Part shown: in pieces, positions 9,374-18,136 of the stretch | Position numbering within the stretch: the stretch's first letter is position 1 | How the letters are laid out: every line of letters begins with the position of its first letter | Source: Fen-1359 sp963710355 | GTDB lineage: Bacteria; Planctomycetota; Phycisphaerae; Sedimentisphaerales; Anaerobacaceae | NCBI GenBank assembly: GCA_963710355.1 | Contig: CAVPZU010000003.1 | Location: forward strand, 124,001-188,000 | Reading direction: 5' to 3' | Length of the DNA stretch: 64,000 nucleotides | Notes under the pieces: model-generated | Databases searched by the model: none | The model's input: only the letters and a program-made list of their open reading frames with translations | Told to the model about the DNA's origin: nothing | Translations under genes and position numbers: made by a program

Positions 9374-9597
9374 GTGGCCAGACCTTTGATAACTGTTGGA
9401 ATGACGGCATACAATGGGGGAGACTGTATCATAGATGCGGTAAAGTCTATAGTCGCCCAAACTGTCAATGATTGAGAGCTGATAATCGTTGTGATGGCTC
9501 TCTTGATTTGGAATGTTCCCGAACGCTTCAGGGAATTAAAAGACACCACGCGATTTGGGAGCTGTAAGACTCCTATGACGATTATTACGTACCAAAC
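9374..9597 (+). pseudogene. Glycosyltransferase family 2 remnant
   Basis: GTG 9374 opens MARPLITVGMTAYNGGDC, a textbook GT2 N-terminus, and continues IIDAVKSIVAQTVND to a TGA at 9473-9475 where other family members have Trp (TGG). After it ELIIV is readable, then the frame slips, giving DGSLDLECSRTLQGIKRH, with another stop (TAA 9566-9568) before the next gene. The remnant therefore has a nonsense codon, a frameshift and a large missing middle. It may be left from a duplication of the following GT2 gene, whose N-terminus is similar. Confidence 0.6.
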
Positions 9598-10527
9598 GTG
9601 GCAGATAATTATGGTTATTTGAAGGGTCAAATCTTGGAAAAACCAGAACTGACGATTGGTACAAGTTTTTACAATACGGCTGATACCCTCATTGGGTCGG
9701 CAAAATGTATTTTCGCTCAAACCTTTAAAAATTGGGAGTGGATATTGATTGACGACGGTTCAACTGACAGTGGATATGATATTGCCAAAGCAATCAAAGA
9801 TCCACGTGTGCGGGTTATACGCGACGATGTAAACAGGGGCCGGTCTTTCCGTTATAATTACATCTCTCGAACTGCACGAGGAGATTTCATTGCCAGGTTC
9901 GATGCCGACGATCTATGCCATCCGACGAGATTTCAAAAACAGATAGAGTTCTTGAGAAAACATCCCCATGTTGATTTGGTATCAACGGACATCCTTTGTC
10001 TCGGTCCAGGTGACGTGCCCTTGGGCCGATATAACATTAAAGCTATTACGCATGAGGAAATTTGCTGTAAGCCATTGCAGAGATTTAGGATATCGCATGC
10101 TCCCATGATGGGGCGAACCGAATGGTTCCGAGATCACCCTTACCCAGAACAATATAGAATTGCAGTGGATTATGCGCTGTTTCTCAACAGTTACTCTAAT
10201 AGCTGCTTTGCTAACATTCCCGAACCGCTCTACTTTTACCGGGAGTATGCCACGCACAGCTTGCAAAAATATTTCCGCACCAACGTAGCAGTTTCGCAAG
10301 CCATTAAAGAATATGCTCCTGCGGTTTTTAGCCCCGTCGATAAGTTCAAGGCACGGCTGGCCCGTTATCTCCGCATAGGCGCCTATGCCATAGCGACCGT
10401 GGTGGGCCTACAGTGGAAATTGGTATCTCGGCGGAGTTCGCAGCTGTTCAGCGAAGAAGACCATCAGGTGTTTGAAGAGGCAATGAAGGTTGTAAAGGCT
10501 ACAAAGGTTCCAGGTGCTAACTTTTAA
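9598..10527 (+). CDS. Glycosyltransferase family 2 (GT-A)
   Basis: A 309-residue GT-A enzyme. The core starts ELTIGTSFYNTADTLIGSAK, followed by the nucleotide-binding WILIDDGSTDSG and the metal-binding DxD motif in ARFDADDLCHPTRF near residue 100, then FLRKHP and a C-terminal helix pair with modest hydrophobicity. GTG 9598 is the longest start, but the conserved domain begins about 18 residues in, so the true start may be internal. It transfers an activated sugar in repeat-unit assembly. The acceptor is unknown. Directly upstream lies a decayed GT2 copy. Confidence 0.8.
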   Translation: MADNYGYLKGQILEKPELTIGTSFYNTADTLIGSAKCIFAQTFKNWEWILIDDGSTDSGYDIAKAIKDPRVRVIRDDVNRGRSFRYNYISRTARGDFIARFDADDLCHPTRFQKQIEFLRKHPHVDLVSTDILCLGPGDVPLGRYNIKAITHEEICCKPLQRFRISHAPMMGRTEWFRDHPYPEQYRIAVDYALFLNSYSNSCFANIPEPLYFYREYATHSLQKYFRTNVAVSQAIKEYAPAVFSPVDKFKARLARYLRIGAYAIATVVGLQWKLVSRRSSQLFSEEDHQVFEEAMKVVKATKVPGANF

Positions 10528-10719
10528 TCTAATGCCAGAATATATTACCTTGAGTTCGGGATACCAAAGTGGTTGACAAACAATGCAGGTCGGCGCATAA
10601 CTGTCGATTGCTGATTGCGCCAATGTAACCTGTTTCAACCGGCAAAGCAACGGCAGCAAAATTAAGTTGAGCAGCCCGAACACTTGCATTTATTCAGATA
10701 AAAAGAGATATTCGTTCTT

Positions 10720-11856
10720 ATGAGAATTATGCACATATCCAGAGCGAGCATGATGATATACCAGTTTTTGATACCTGTGATAGAAGCACAGAAGAAAAAA
10801 GGCCACTATGTATGCGTGTGTAGTTCTGATGATTCAGATGTGCAAAAACTCCGAGGCATCGGGATTGATGTTTTTCCACACCGACTAAAGAGAGGGCTTA
10901 ATCTTTTTAACATAATCAGGGAGATATTTCGGATAAAAAGGGCGTTAATTGAGCAGAAAATTGATGTTGCGGTTTGTCACACTCCAATCGGTGCAGGTGT
11001 CGGCCGAATAGCGGCAGCAATGGCACATACCAAGCACAGAATATATTTTGCACATGGTATGTCATGTGTTCCCGGACAGAGTCGAACAAAATGGTTTCTT
11101 TGGTATACACTTGAAAAGATTCTGGGCAAATTTACCAGCGGCATTATTGTAATGAACAATTATGATTATGAACTATGCCGTAATCACGTTTTGTCAAAGC
11201 ACCCAGAAGATGTCTTAAAAGTACCCGGAATGGGTGTCAACCTCGAACATTTTGCTATTGATGAAGGTGCAGAATCCTATATAGACGTACGCAAAGAATT
11301 CGGGCTTGATTCTGGCAACCGTATAGTACTTTGCATTGCGTATTTAATACCTGAAAAAGGAGTTTATGTTCTGTTGGATGCCGCACGTCTGATAATTGGC
11401 AAAGATAAAAATACAGTTTTTGTGATAGCCGGTGAAGGTCCCGAAGAGAAAAATCTACAAAATCTTACCAAGCAGTATGGTCTTGAAAAGTACTTCTTGA
11501 TTTTAGGTTGGCGTAATGACATTTACAGGCTGATGAAAGCTGCTGATATCTTTACTTTGCCAACTTATTACTTTGAAGGCCTGCCGGTCTCCATATTGGA
11601 AGCTATGGCATGTGGTAAACCGGTGGTCTCAACGCTCCATAGAGGTCCTGAAGATGTTGTTATCAATGGCAAAACAGGCTTTCTTGTTCCGATAAAGGAT
11701 GTGGGTGCTCTGGCAGATAAGATTGTGCTTCTGCTGGACAATAAACGGTTACGGGTACAAATGGGACAGACTGGCCGAGAATATGTGGAAGAAAATTTTG
11801 AGCTGGGTTATTGCACAAAGAAGATAGTTGAAGCCCTGGAGAAGGCTATTGGTTAA
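10720..11856 (+). CDS. Glycosyltransferase family 4
   Basis: A full-length GT-B protein of 378 residues. The N-terminal domain begins MRIMHISRASMMIYQFLIPV and carries CHTPIGAGVGRIAA, typical of GT4 enzymes of the glycosyl_trans_4 group that act on lipid-linked saccharides. The C-terminal domain has AYLIPEKGVYVLLDA, the donor site FEGLPVSILEAMACGKPVV and a final ENFELGYCTKKI helix. All expected segments are present and there is no frameshift. A 190-base gap precedes it with nothing recognisable. Confidence 0.85.
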   Translation: MRIMHISRASMMIYQFLIPVIEAQKKKGHYVCVCSSDDSDVQKLRGIGIDVFPHRLKRGLNLFNIIREIFRIKRALIEQKIDVAVCHTPIGAGVGRIAAAMAHTKHRIYFAHGMSCVPGQSRTKWFLWYTLEKILGKFTSGIIVMNNYDYELCRNHVLSKHPEDVLKVPGMGVNLEHFAIDEGAESYIDVRKEFGLDSGNRIVLCIAYLIPEKGVYVLLDAARLIIGKDKNTVFVIAGEGPEEKNLQNLTKQYGLEKYFLILGWRNDIYRLMKAADIFTLPTYYFEGLPVSILEAMACGKPVVSTLHRGPEDVVINGKTGFLVPIKDVGALADKIVLLLDNKRLRVQMGQTGREYVEENFELGYCTKKIVEALEKAIG

Positions 11857-11945
11857 CCTCGCCGCAACGCCATAAAAAGCTGCTGTAAGTTCCGAGTCTA
11901 TTCATTAAGGATAAAAAAACGGGGCGACCGATTAGAATTTGTATT

Positions 11946-13097
11946 GTGTCGTCGATACCGTCCACCCTCTGGGTGTTTTATCGGGGATTGACGGAAAAAC
12001 TAAAAAATTCCGGATTCATCCTCGATATATGCAGTTCCCCAGACAAAGAACTCGATTATTTTCGGAAACAATTTGGCTTAACTGTTTATCCGGTCGGCAT
12101 CCATCGCCAGATAACAGTTTGGCGTGATATACTGGCGATAATAAAATTAGTCAGAATATTCAGGCGAAACGACTATGATATAGTCCACGCACACACCCCC
12201 AAAGCCGGTCTACTGGGTATGATTGCTGCAATTTTGGCGAGGGTTAAATGCCGCATTTATACGTGTCACGGCCTGCCGACGGAGACAGCGTCCGGCATCA
12301 GACGGCTCGTGCTGAAATCGACCGAAAAAATCAGCTGCTCTCTGGCTCACCAGGTGCTTGTGGTAAGTAAAAGCCTGTCGGAGAAACTGGTAGATTCAGG
12401 ACTTTGCAAATTATCAAAGATAAAAATCCTCGGCAGCGGCAGCGCATGCGGCGTGGACCTGGAGCGTTTTAACCGCACCGCCGAACTGGCTGAAAAGAGC
12501 AAAGCGATTCGAAGCAGGCATTCCATTTCGCCTGATGATATGGTAATAGGTTTTATCGGCCGCCTCGTGCCCGACAAGGGTGTCGGCATTTTAATCGAAG
12601 CCTTCATACGGTTGTATGAATCAAACAAAAATTGCAAACTGCTTGTAATTGGAAATTACGACCTTCACCGGGGGCTATTGTCCAGTAAAACGGTCGAAAT
12701 TATAAACAATCATCCCGGCATAAGACGCCGTGAATTCAATGACCAGATTGAATTATATTACGCCGTTATGGATATGCTGGTTCTACCTACGAGGCGTGAG
12801 GGATTCCCTTATACAATTTTGGAAGCATCCGCGATGGGCCTGCCGGTAATTGCCACAAAAGTTACCGGATGTGTTGATGCTGTTGTGAACGGTCAAACTG
12901 GGCTGCTGGTGGAACCGGATAACGCCGAGCAACTTTACCAGGCTATGGCGAAGCTCGTCAAACATCCGCAGCTCCGTCGAAGGCTCGGCGAACAGGGGCG
13001 CAAAAGGGCAGAGGCATTATTTGATTCAAGACTGCTGATTGATAAACATATAAGTCTCTACAGGGAACTTCTCGAACTTCAAAATGCCAAAGAATGA
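11946..13097 (+). CDS. Glycosyltransferase family 4
   Basis: A GT-B glycosyltransferase of about 383 residues: VHAHTPKAGLLGMIAAILAR in the N-domain, GFIGRLVPDKGVGILIEAF, and the donor motif REGFPYTILEASAMGLPVI in the C-domain. The GTG at 11946 cuts into the first beta strand; the frame is open upstream to 11889 and reads RPIRICIVSSIPST, the expected first strand, but offers no ATG, GTG or TTG. The start may be an ATT near 11904 or an upstream base may be missing. The last codons overlap the next frame (ATGA at 13094). Confidence 0.8.
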   Translation: MSSIPSTLWVFYRGLTEKLKNSGFILDICSSPDKELDYFRKQFGLTVYPVGIHRQITVWRDILAIIKLVRIFRRNDYDIVHAHTPKAGLLGMIAAILARVKCRIYTCHGLPTETASGIRRLVLKSTEKISCSLAHQVLVVSKSLSEKLVDSGLCKLSKIKILGSGSACGVDLERFNRTAELAEKSKAIRSRHSISPDDMVIGFIGRLVPDKGVGILIEAFIRLYESNKNCKLLVIGNYDLHRGLLSSKTVEIINNHPGIRRREFNDQIELYYAVMDMLVLPTRREGFPYTILEASAMGLPVIATKVTGCVDAVVNGQTGLLVEPDNAEQLYQAMAKLVKHPQLRRRLGEQGRKRAEALFDSRLLIDKHISLYRELLELQNAKE

Positions 13098-13192
13098 ATT
13101 TGCCATGCAAAGGGTTTGCCAAATCGTTTTGGATACCTATAATAAACTGCTGGAAAAAAGATTTATTAAATAGAATTCTCTACAGGAAAAAT

Positions 13193-14254
13193 ATGATTGT
13201 CCAGAGCAGCAAAAAGAAATCTCCTACGCTTTTTTTCCTGATTTGTTTCGTTGTGGTTCTGACTATGACCATAATCGCCAACCGTCAGTCAGTCCTCGTA
13301 AAGGAAATAAGCATACCATTGAATAGCGGAATATCAAAATTATCAACCTGCGGCAAATTCTTGTTGGCGGTCAGCCTCGATAACAAGGCATACATCATCA
13401 AATGGGACAATCTATCGAATAAATACCAAACAGTCCCCGTACAATCCGACCAGACTGTTTTATTAAATAACGGAATAATCGTTTCCACAGAGAAATACAA
13501 TGCGAGGTCGATTGTTTTAACCAGTCTTAACGGCGATGCAAAATCAAGAACAATAACTCTCGACACAGGAGAGGGCAGGGCCTTTCTGAACATCGACCGA
13601 AACCAGAATACCCCGATAGCTACAATTGCACAGGCCAAAGCAAATCAGCAAAACCAGACCACCTTCACATTCTATCTGGTGGACCCAAACAACAATTCCA
13701 CACAATACCTCTTTAAGGCAGATGCTGGAGTAGATATAAATCAATGGATAAGCGTCTCTGCATCGGACGATTGCAAACTAATCAGTCTTTGCGGCGAAAA
13801 ACAGGGCCGCTGCTGGATAGCGTTATGCGATATGAAGGAAAAAAGAATCGCCTGGGAGACGGAACTGCCCACACCCGCCCTGTTCTACAATTGCGCATTT
13901 TCACCTGATTCAAAACTAATTTTCGCCAGGGGCAGCGACAGTGCCGTATATAAATTCGACAGCGCCACCGGCCGGCTTGAAGGCCGACTAATTCCGACAA
14001 AAGAAAACAACAGCACTATTAAAAACCAACATACGCAAAGTGTTCAGGTAAGCAATGACGGCAGGCTCATCGCCGCTGTCGTCAGCAGCACAGTCTACAT
14101 CTGGGACCAGAACACAGGCAAAAAAATATTCGACAGAGGCCCAGGTCATAAGCTTGTAAGCGGTATGGCCTTTTCACCGGACTCAAAATTTCTGGCCACT
14201 GCAGACATGCGACAGGGCGGAAAAATAAGAATCTGGCAGCTTCCTGAACACTAA
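13193..14254 (+). CDS. Membrane-anchored WD40/YVTN-like beta-propeller
   Basis: ATG 13193, preceded by AGGAAAA, begins a 353-residue protein with one N-terminal membrane helix (LFFLICFVVVLTMTII) and an extracytoplasmic propeller. Repeats include FSPDSKLIFARGSDSAVYKF, the segment SNDGRLIAAVVSSTVYIWD and FSPDSKFLATADMRQ, the last giving a WD40-like closing (GKIRIWQL). The frame is open back to 13094, but that extension overlaps the upstream gene and is unlikely. A propeller between a glycosyltransferase and the phosphoglycosyl transferase is unusual; it could scaffold the assembly machinery or bind glycan. No enzyme motif is visible. Confidence 0.65.
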   Translation: MIVQSSKKKSPTLFFLICFVVVLTMTIIANRQSVLVKEISIPLNSGISKLSTCGKFLLAVSLDNKAYIIKWDNLSNKYQTVPVQSDQTVLLNNGIIVSTEKYNARSIVLTSLNGDAKSRTITLDTGEGRAFLNIDRNQNTPIATIAQAKANQQNQTTFTFYLVDPNNNSTQYLFKADAGVDINQWISVSASDDCKLISLCGEKQGRCWIALCDMKEKRIAWETELPTPALFYNCAFSPDSKLIFARGSDSAVYKFDSATGRLEGRLIPTKENNSTIKNQHTQSVQVSNDGRLIAAVVSSTVYIWDQNTGKKIFDRGPGHKLVSGMAFSPDSKFLATADMRQGGKIRIWQLPEH

Positions 14255-14279
14255 TTTCCCCGCTGGGGACATCCCGAGA

Positions 14280-14927
14280 ATGAAAAAACAAAATTCAGAC
14301 CGCAGAATTCAACTTTTTCTTAAACGGCTGTTCGACATAATTGCCGCTATTACCGGTCTTGTTTTATTAAGCCCCCTATTGCTGTTTCTGGCAGCTGCCG
14401 CCCGGCTCAAAATTGGTTCTCCGGTGCTTTTTCGACAGCAGCGCCCGGGGCTGAATGGCAAGTCGTTTACCATTTATAAGTTTCGCACAATGGATGTCTA
14501 TGATTCCAAAGGCAGCCCGCTGCCGGACGACGAACGACTGCCGGCTTTCGGAAAATTCCTGCGAAGCACCAGCCTCGACGAACTGCCGGAATTGTTTAAT
14601 GTTCTCAAGGGCAATATGAGCATCGTCGGACCACGGCCTTTGATGACAAAATACCTCGACAGATACACCCCCGAGCAGGCCAGACGGCACCAGGTAAAAC
14701 CAGGAATAACAGGCTGGGCTCAGGTTAACGGACGAAACGCCGTATCCTGGGAAGATAAATTCAGGCTGGATGTATGGTATGTGGATAATTGGAGTCTTTA
14801 TATCGACCTGAAGATAATACTAAAAAGTTTTGCCCTTGTTTTCAAAAGGACCGGCGTCACACAGGATGGACGCGCAACCGTCGATGAGTTTATGGGAACA
14901 GAGCAAAACGAATTTAAGCCCCGTTAA
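14280..14927 (+). CDS. Phosphoglycosyl transferase, PglC/WcaJ-type
   Basis: A 215-residue small monotopic phosphoglycosyl transferase. The N-terminal re-entrant helix is KRLFDIIAAITGLVLLSPLL, followed by SPVLFRQQRPG, YKFRTMD, the catalytic Asp-Glu pair in STSLDELPELFNVLKG, SIVGPRPL and KPGITGWAQVNGRN. These enzymes move a sugar phosphate from UDP-sugar to undecaprenyl phosphate and so begin repeat-unit synthesis at the inner membrane. The length is that of the minimal catalytic PglC class, without the extra helices of WbaP. The donor sugar cannot be read from sequence. Confidence 0.9.
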   Translation: MKKQNSDRRIQLFLKRLFDIIAAITGLVLLSPLLLFLAAAARLKIGSPVLFRQQRPGLNGKSFTIYKFRTMDVYDSKGSPLPDDERLPAFGKFLRSTSLDELPELFNVLKGNMSIVGPRPLMTKYLDRYTPEQARRHQVKPGITGWAQVNGRNAVSWEDKFRLDVWYVDNWSLYIDLKIILKSFALVFKRTGVTQDGRATVDEFMGTEQNEFKPR

Positions 14928-14948
14928 AATAACCGAAACCGATATACA

Positions 14949-16196
14949 ATGATAACATACAATCAAATAAGCCAAATCGAGCGGCGATTCGGAACGCCTT
15001 TTTATATCTTTGACGAAAAGACCTTCAGAAAAAACTACGATTGTCTCGTAAGGGCCTTTACATCAAGATACCCAAAATTCATACTTGCCTACTCCTACAA
15101 GACAAATTATATACCGTATCTTTGCAAAATAATAAAAGAGAAAGGCGGATTCGCAGAGGTTGTATCGAGGCTGGAATACGACCTTGCGCTAAAGGTCGGA
15201 CAAAACCCCGGTAAGATTATTTTTAACGGGCCTGTAAAAAAATATGATGATATTGAACTCGCATTAAAAAACAAAAGCACCCTCAATCTCGATTCAGAAA
15301 CCGAAACTGAATACGTGAAGAAATACGCTTCAAAAAATCCAAAACAGCAGATAAAAATCGGTTTAAGAATAAACATCAGTCTTTCCGACAAAAGCGGTCA
15401 ATCCCACATTCAGGAAAAACTGCCGGTTGGAAGATTCGGATTTGACCCCGCAAAGGCATCCATAACAAATCTAATCAAAGCGATTGCGAAACATAAAAAC
15501 ATTCGAATCAACAGCCTGCACGGCCACACATCGACAACCGACCGAAGCATATGGTGCTACAAAATCATCACCCAAACACTCTGCGACATCGCCGACCGGT
15601 ATTTTCCTGATTCAATTGAATATATAAATATCGGCGGCGGCATCTTCGGATATATACCACCCGAAATGCGGTGGATTGACACGCCGACGTTCGACGATTA
15701 TGCAAAAATCATAAGCAGCGTGTTAAACAGCAGCGTCTGGGTCAGGAGGAAAAAGCCGACACTTGTGCTTGAACCGGGTGTGGCTATGGCCGCCAACACC
15801 CTCAGTCTTGTCACTAAAGTCGTGAGCATAAAAAGGATTCGCCGACAGGTTTTTGTGACAACGGACGGCAGCGCCTTTTACGTCAAACCAACTTTTCACA
15901 AAATCAATCAGCCATACAAAATAATAAAAAAACAGCCACGTGGAAAAATCGAGACATATAATGTTGTTGGTTCGACTTGTATGGAAAAGGACTATCTGCT
16001 GACAAAAATAACCGATATAGCAGCCCAAAAAGGCGATTATATAATGATAAACAATGCGGGTGCATATACGGTTGTCCTGACGCCGCCATTTATCAATCCC
16101 GCCCCGCCGATATTAGTCAGGCAAAAAAATGAATTTAAGGTTGTCAGAAAAAGACAAACTCTGGAAAATATCTTTTGCAATTATCTATTCGAGTAA
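14949..16196 (+). CDS. PLP-dependent decarboxylase, alanine-racemase fold (LysA-like)
   Basis: A 415-residue fold-type III PLP enzyme related to diaminopimelate/ornithine decarboxylases. The PLP lysine sits in ILAYSYKTNYIPYL near residue 52, with GGFAEVVSRLE, the HGHTSTTDRS segment, the phosphate-binding NIGGGIFGY and LEPGVAMAANT. The second active-site loop reads STCMEKDYL, which keeps the Cys-x3-Asp spacing of the CESxD loop. The rest differs from canonical LysA, so the substrate is probably not diaminopimelate. Its place between a phosphoglycosyl transferase and acyl-CoA-type enzymes hints at making an amine or amino-acid substituent. Confidence 0.75.
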   Translation: MITYNQISQIERRFGTPFYIFDEKTFRKNYDCLVRAFTSRYPKFILAYSYKTNYIPYLCKIIKEKGGFAEVVSRLEYDLALKVGQNPGKIIFNGPVKKYDDIELALKNKSTLNLDSETETEYVKKYASKNPKQQIKIGLRINISLSDKSGQSHIQEKLPVGRFGFDPAKASITNLIKAIAKHKNIRINSLHGHTSTTDRSIWCYKIITQTLCDIADRYFPDSIEYINIGGGIFGYIPPEMRWIDTPTFDDYAKIISSVLNSSVWVRRKKPTLVLEPGVAMAANTLSLVTKVVSIKRIRRQVFVTTDGSAFYVKPTFHKINQPYKIIKKQPRGKIETYNVVGSTCMEKDYLLTKITDIAAQKGDYIMINNAGAYTVVLTPPFINPAPPILVRQKNEFKVVRKRQTLENIFCNYLFE

Positions 16197-16233
16197 ATCT
16201 TTGATTCAACAGTTGTGAATTTGAGAACATGAT

Positions 16234-17196
16234 ATGGAAGATATAAAGATTATCGGCGATAAAATCCGTCTCCGACCGTTGAAAAAGGAGGACTTATCCA
16301 ACAGGGTTAGGTGGTTCAATGACCCCGATATCAATAAAACTCTTTTTCTGGAAGAAAATCTTCAGTTAGATAAAACTCTGGAATGGTTTGACAAAGTTAA
16401 AAACGACGATTCACGTATGGATTTTGCAATCGATAGCGGCGATGGTGAGCCGATAGGTATGGCAGGTCTTGCCAATATCAATCGAACGCACCGAACGGCT
16501 GAATGCTACTGCATCATTGGCCAGAGAAAATTCTGGGGCAAAGGCATCGGCACCGAGGCGCACAGAATTATGTTCGAATGGGCATTCGATAAACTGGGTA
16601 TCGAAAAAATATGGGCGGATATCAACCCTGAAAATGTCGCAATACTAAAGGTTGTTGAAAGGCTCGGTTTCAAATCGGAGGGTCTGCTGCGAAAAGACAG
16701 AATAATCGGCGGTCGGAGGGTCGATGTCCTGCGAATAGGCCTGCTTCGCGAGGAGTTCAAAAAAACAAAAGCAGAATTGTCCGTTATTTTGCGATCCGCA
16801 AAAAGCAAACAAAAAAGGTTCGAAAATATGGTAAAGAATATAAAGACCGTTGCGATTCTGGGTTCGGGTGGAACTATAGGCTGCCTGACCGGCGGCATCA
16901 TGGCGCAGGAAGGAATAAAGGTCTATTTTCTCAGCCGGACAAAAGAGGCGGCAATTGATGGACAGCAAAAGGCCGTCGAGCAGGCCCGCTCGGAAGTTAT
17001 CGCACAAAATATCATCTGCGGCAATTACGAATCCTTGCTCGAAACCGCAATGGGCGAGGCGGACTGGGTTGTTGAGGCAGCAGCAGAAGATATAAATATA
17101 AAGAAACTCATCTATAAAAAAATCACGCCTCACCTGCGCCCCGATACGATAATCAGACTCAACAACATCGAGCCTGCCTCTCGAAAAAATCGCTGA
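16234..17196 (+). CDS. GNAT acetyltransferase fused to 3-hydroxyacyl-CoA dehydrogenase N-domain (frameshifted)
   Basis: Residues 1-175 form a RimJ/RimL-type N-acetyltransferase: LRPLKKEDLSNRVRWFNDP, acetyl-CoA loop CIIGQRKFWGKGIGTEA and VVERLGFKSEGLLRKDRI. Without a stop the frame continues into a dehydrogenase Rossmann domain beginning KTVAILGSGGTIGCLTGGIM near residue 200, with ADWVVEAAAEDINIKK. ATG 16828 (MVKNIKTV) could be a separate internal start. The frame ends at 17196; a shift near 17155 restores TSSLPLEKIAEALPKEM, which runs into the next entry. It is therefore either a true two-domain fusion or two genes whose junction stop has been lost. Confidence 0.7.
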   Translation: MEDIKIIGDKIRLRPLKKEDLSNRVRWFNDPDINKTLFLEENLQLDKTLEWFDKVKNDDSRMDFAIDSGDGEPIGMAGLANINRTHRTAECYCIIGQRKFWGKGIGTEAHRIMFEWAFDKLGIEKIWADINPENVAILKVVERLGFKSEGLLRKDRIIGGRRVDVLRIGLLREEFKKTKAELSVILRSAKSKQKRFENMVKNIKTVAILGSGGTIGCLTGGIMAQEGIKVYFLSRTKEAAIDGQQKAVEQARSEVIAQNIICGNYESLLETAMGEADWVVEAAAEDINIKKLIYKKITPHLRPDTIIRLNNIEPASRKNR

Positions 17197-17212
17197 AGCC
17201 CTGCCGAAAGAA

Positions 17213-18112
17213 ATGCAAAGAAACTTTCTTTCCACGCATTTCTACAACCCGCCGGGCAAAATGCTCGCCTGCGAAATTGCCTGCCTCGACCGGACAAATC
17301 CCGAAGTCTATAACTTTATGAAAGATTTTTTGGAAAACAGGCTTCGCCGCTCCGTTATTCCTGCCAAAAATATCGCAGGCTTTGCCGGCAACAGAATCGC
17401 CTTTCTCCTTCTTGGCCGGCTGACACAACTGGTTCCAGAATTAGGCGCTGAAATGATTGATTACCTCGTCGGCCCGTATACAGGCAGACTTATGGCGCCG
17501 CTGGCAACGCTCGACCTGGTCGGGCTCGATATCCACAAAGCCATCATCGAAAGTCTGCGTAATAATACAAACGACCAAATGCACGATTTATTTGCACTGC
17601 CCGATTATATTGACACAATGATTGAAAAGGGACTGCTCGGAAATAAAACAAAGGCCGGTTTCTACAAAAGGCTCGAGGGCGGAAGAAAAGTGTTTTTTGA
17701 CCCGGCCACGGGCGACTACATACCGGCTGTTCAGCCGCATATCGGTTTTGTCGAACAGGCAAAACATCTGATTCACCTCGGAATGTACCGTCAGGCCTTC
17801 GAGACAATCAAAGACGCTCGCGGCAAAGAGGCTGATATTGTCACCGATATCCTCTGTATGTATATATCTTACGCCTACAATCGAATCGGCGAGGTCACCG
17901 ATGCAAAATACGGGATAAACGGCATCGACAAAGTAATGAGCGCAGGTTTCCACTGGGCGCCGCCAAGTTTAATACTCAACTTGCTGGGCGGAAAAAAAGA
18001 GGTCTCAAAAATGTTGAATCAGAAAGGACAGGCCGCTCCTGCGCAGCTTCAGGATACAGACAATATGGAACTTCAGATAATTGAGAGCGGAAAATATCTC
18101 GTGGCCCGTTAG
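17213..18112 (+). CDS. 3-hydroxyacyl-CoA dehydrogenase, C-terminal part (frameshifted)
   Basis: This frame carries the rest of the dehydrogenase started at 16828: QRNFLSTHFYNPPGKM (with the catalytic His in STHFYNPP), NIAGFAGNRIAFLLLGR, the conserved PAKN/GFVxNR region, and TLDLVGLDIHKAI of the C-terminal helical domain. A second helical region follows (LIHLGMYRQAFETIKDARG), as in the long acyl-CoA dehydrogenase proteins. The real junction is upstream of ATG 17213, near 17155. The enzyme would oxidise an L-3-hydroxyacyl-CoA with NAD. It stands immediately before a thiolase, a beta-oxidation-like pairing. Confidence 0.75.
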   Translation: MQRNFLSTHFYNPPGKMLACEIACLDRTNPEVYNFMKDFLENRLRRSVIPAKNIAGFAGNRIAFLLLGRLTQLVPELGAEMIDYLVGPYTGRLMAPLATLDLVGLDIHKAIIESLRNNTNDQMHDLFALPDYIDTMIEKGLLGNKTKAGFYKRLEGGRKVFFDPATGDYIPAVQPHIGFVEQAKHLIHLGMYRQAFETIKDARGKEADIVTDILCMYISYAYNRIGEVTDAKYGINGIDKVMSAGFHWAPPSLILNLLGGKKEVSKMLNQKGQAAPAQLQDTDNMELQIIESGKYLVAR

Positions 18113-18136
18113 AGCAGGGCAAAAAGGGAAAGCAAA

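Noticed and set aside
13084..13173. Small frame of 29 codons (MPKNEFAMQRVCQIVLDTYN)
   Set aside because: It overlaps the end of a glycosyltransferase and looks like a glycosyltransferase tail in another frame, but is too short to call without comparison.
17150..17200. Programmed frameshift in the dehydrogenase
   Set aside because: An A6 run is present before the stop, but a +1 shift would be needed, and the many other splits in the window make a sequence error more likely.
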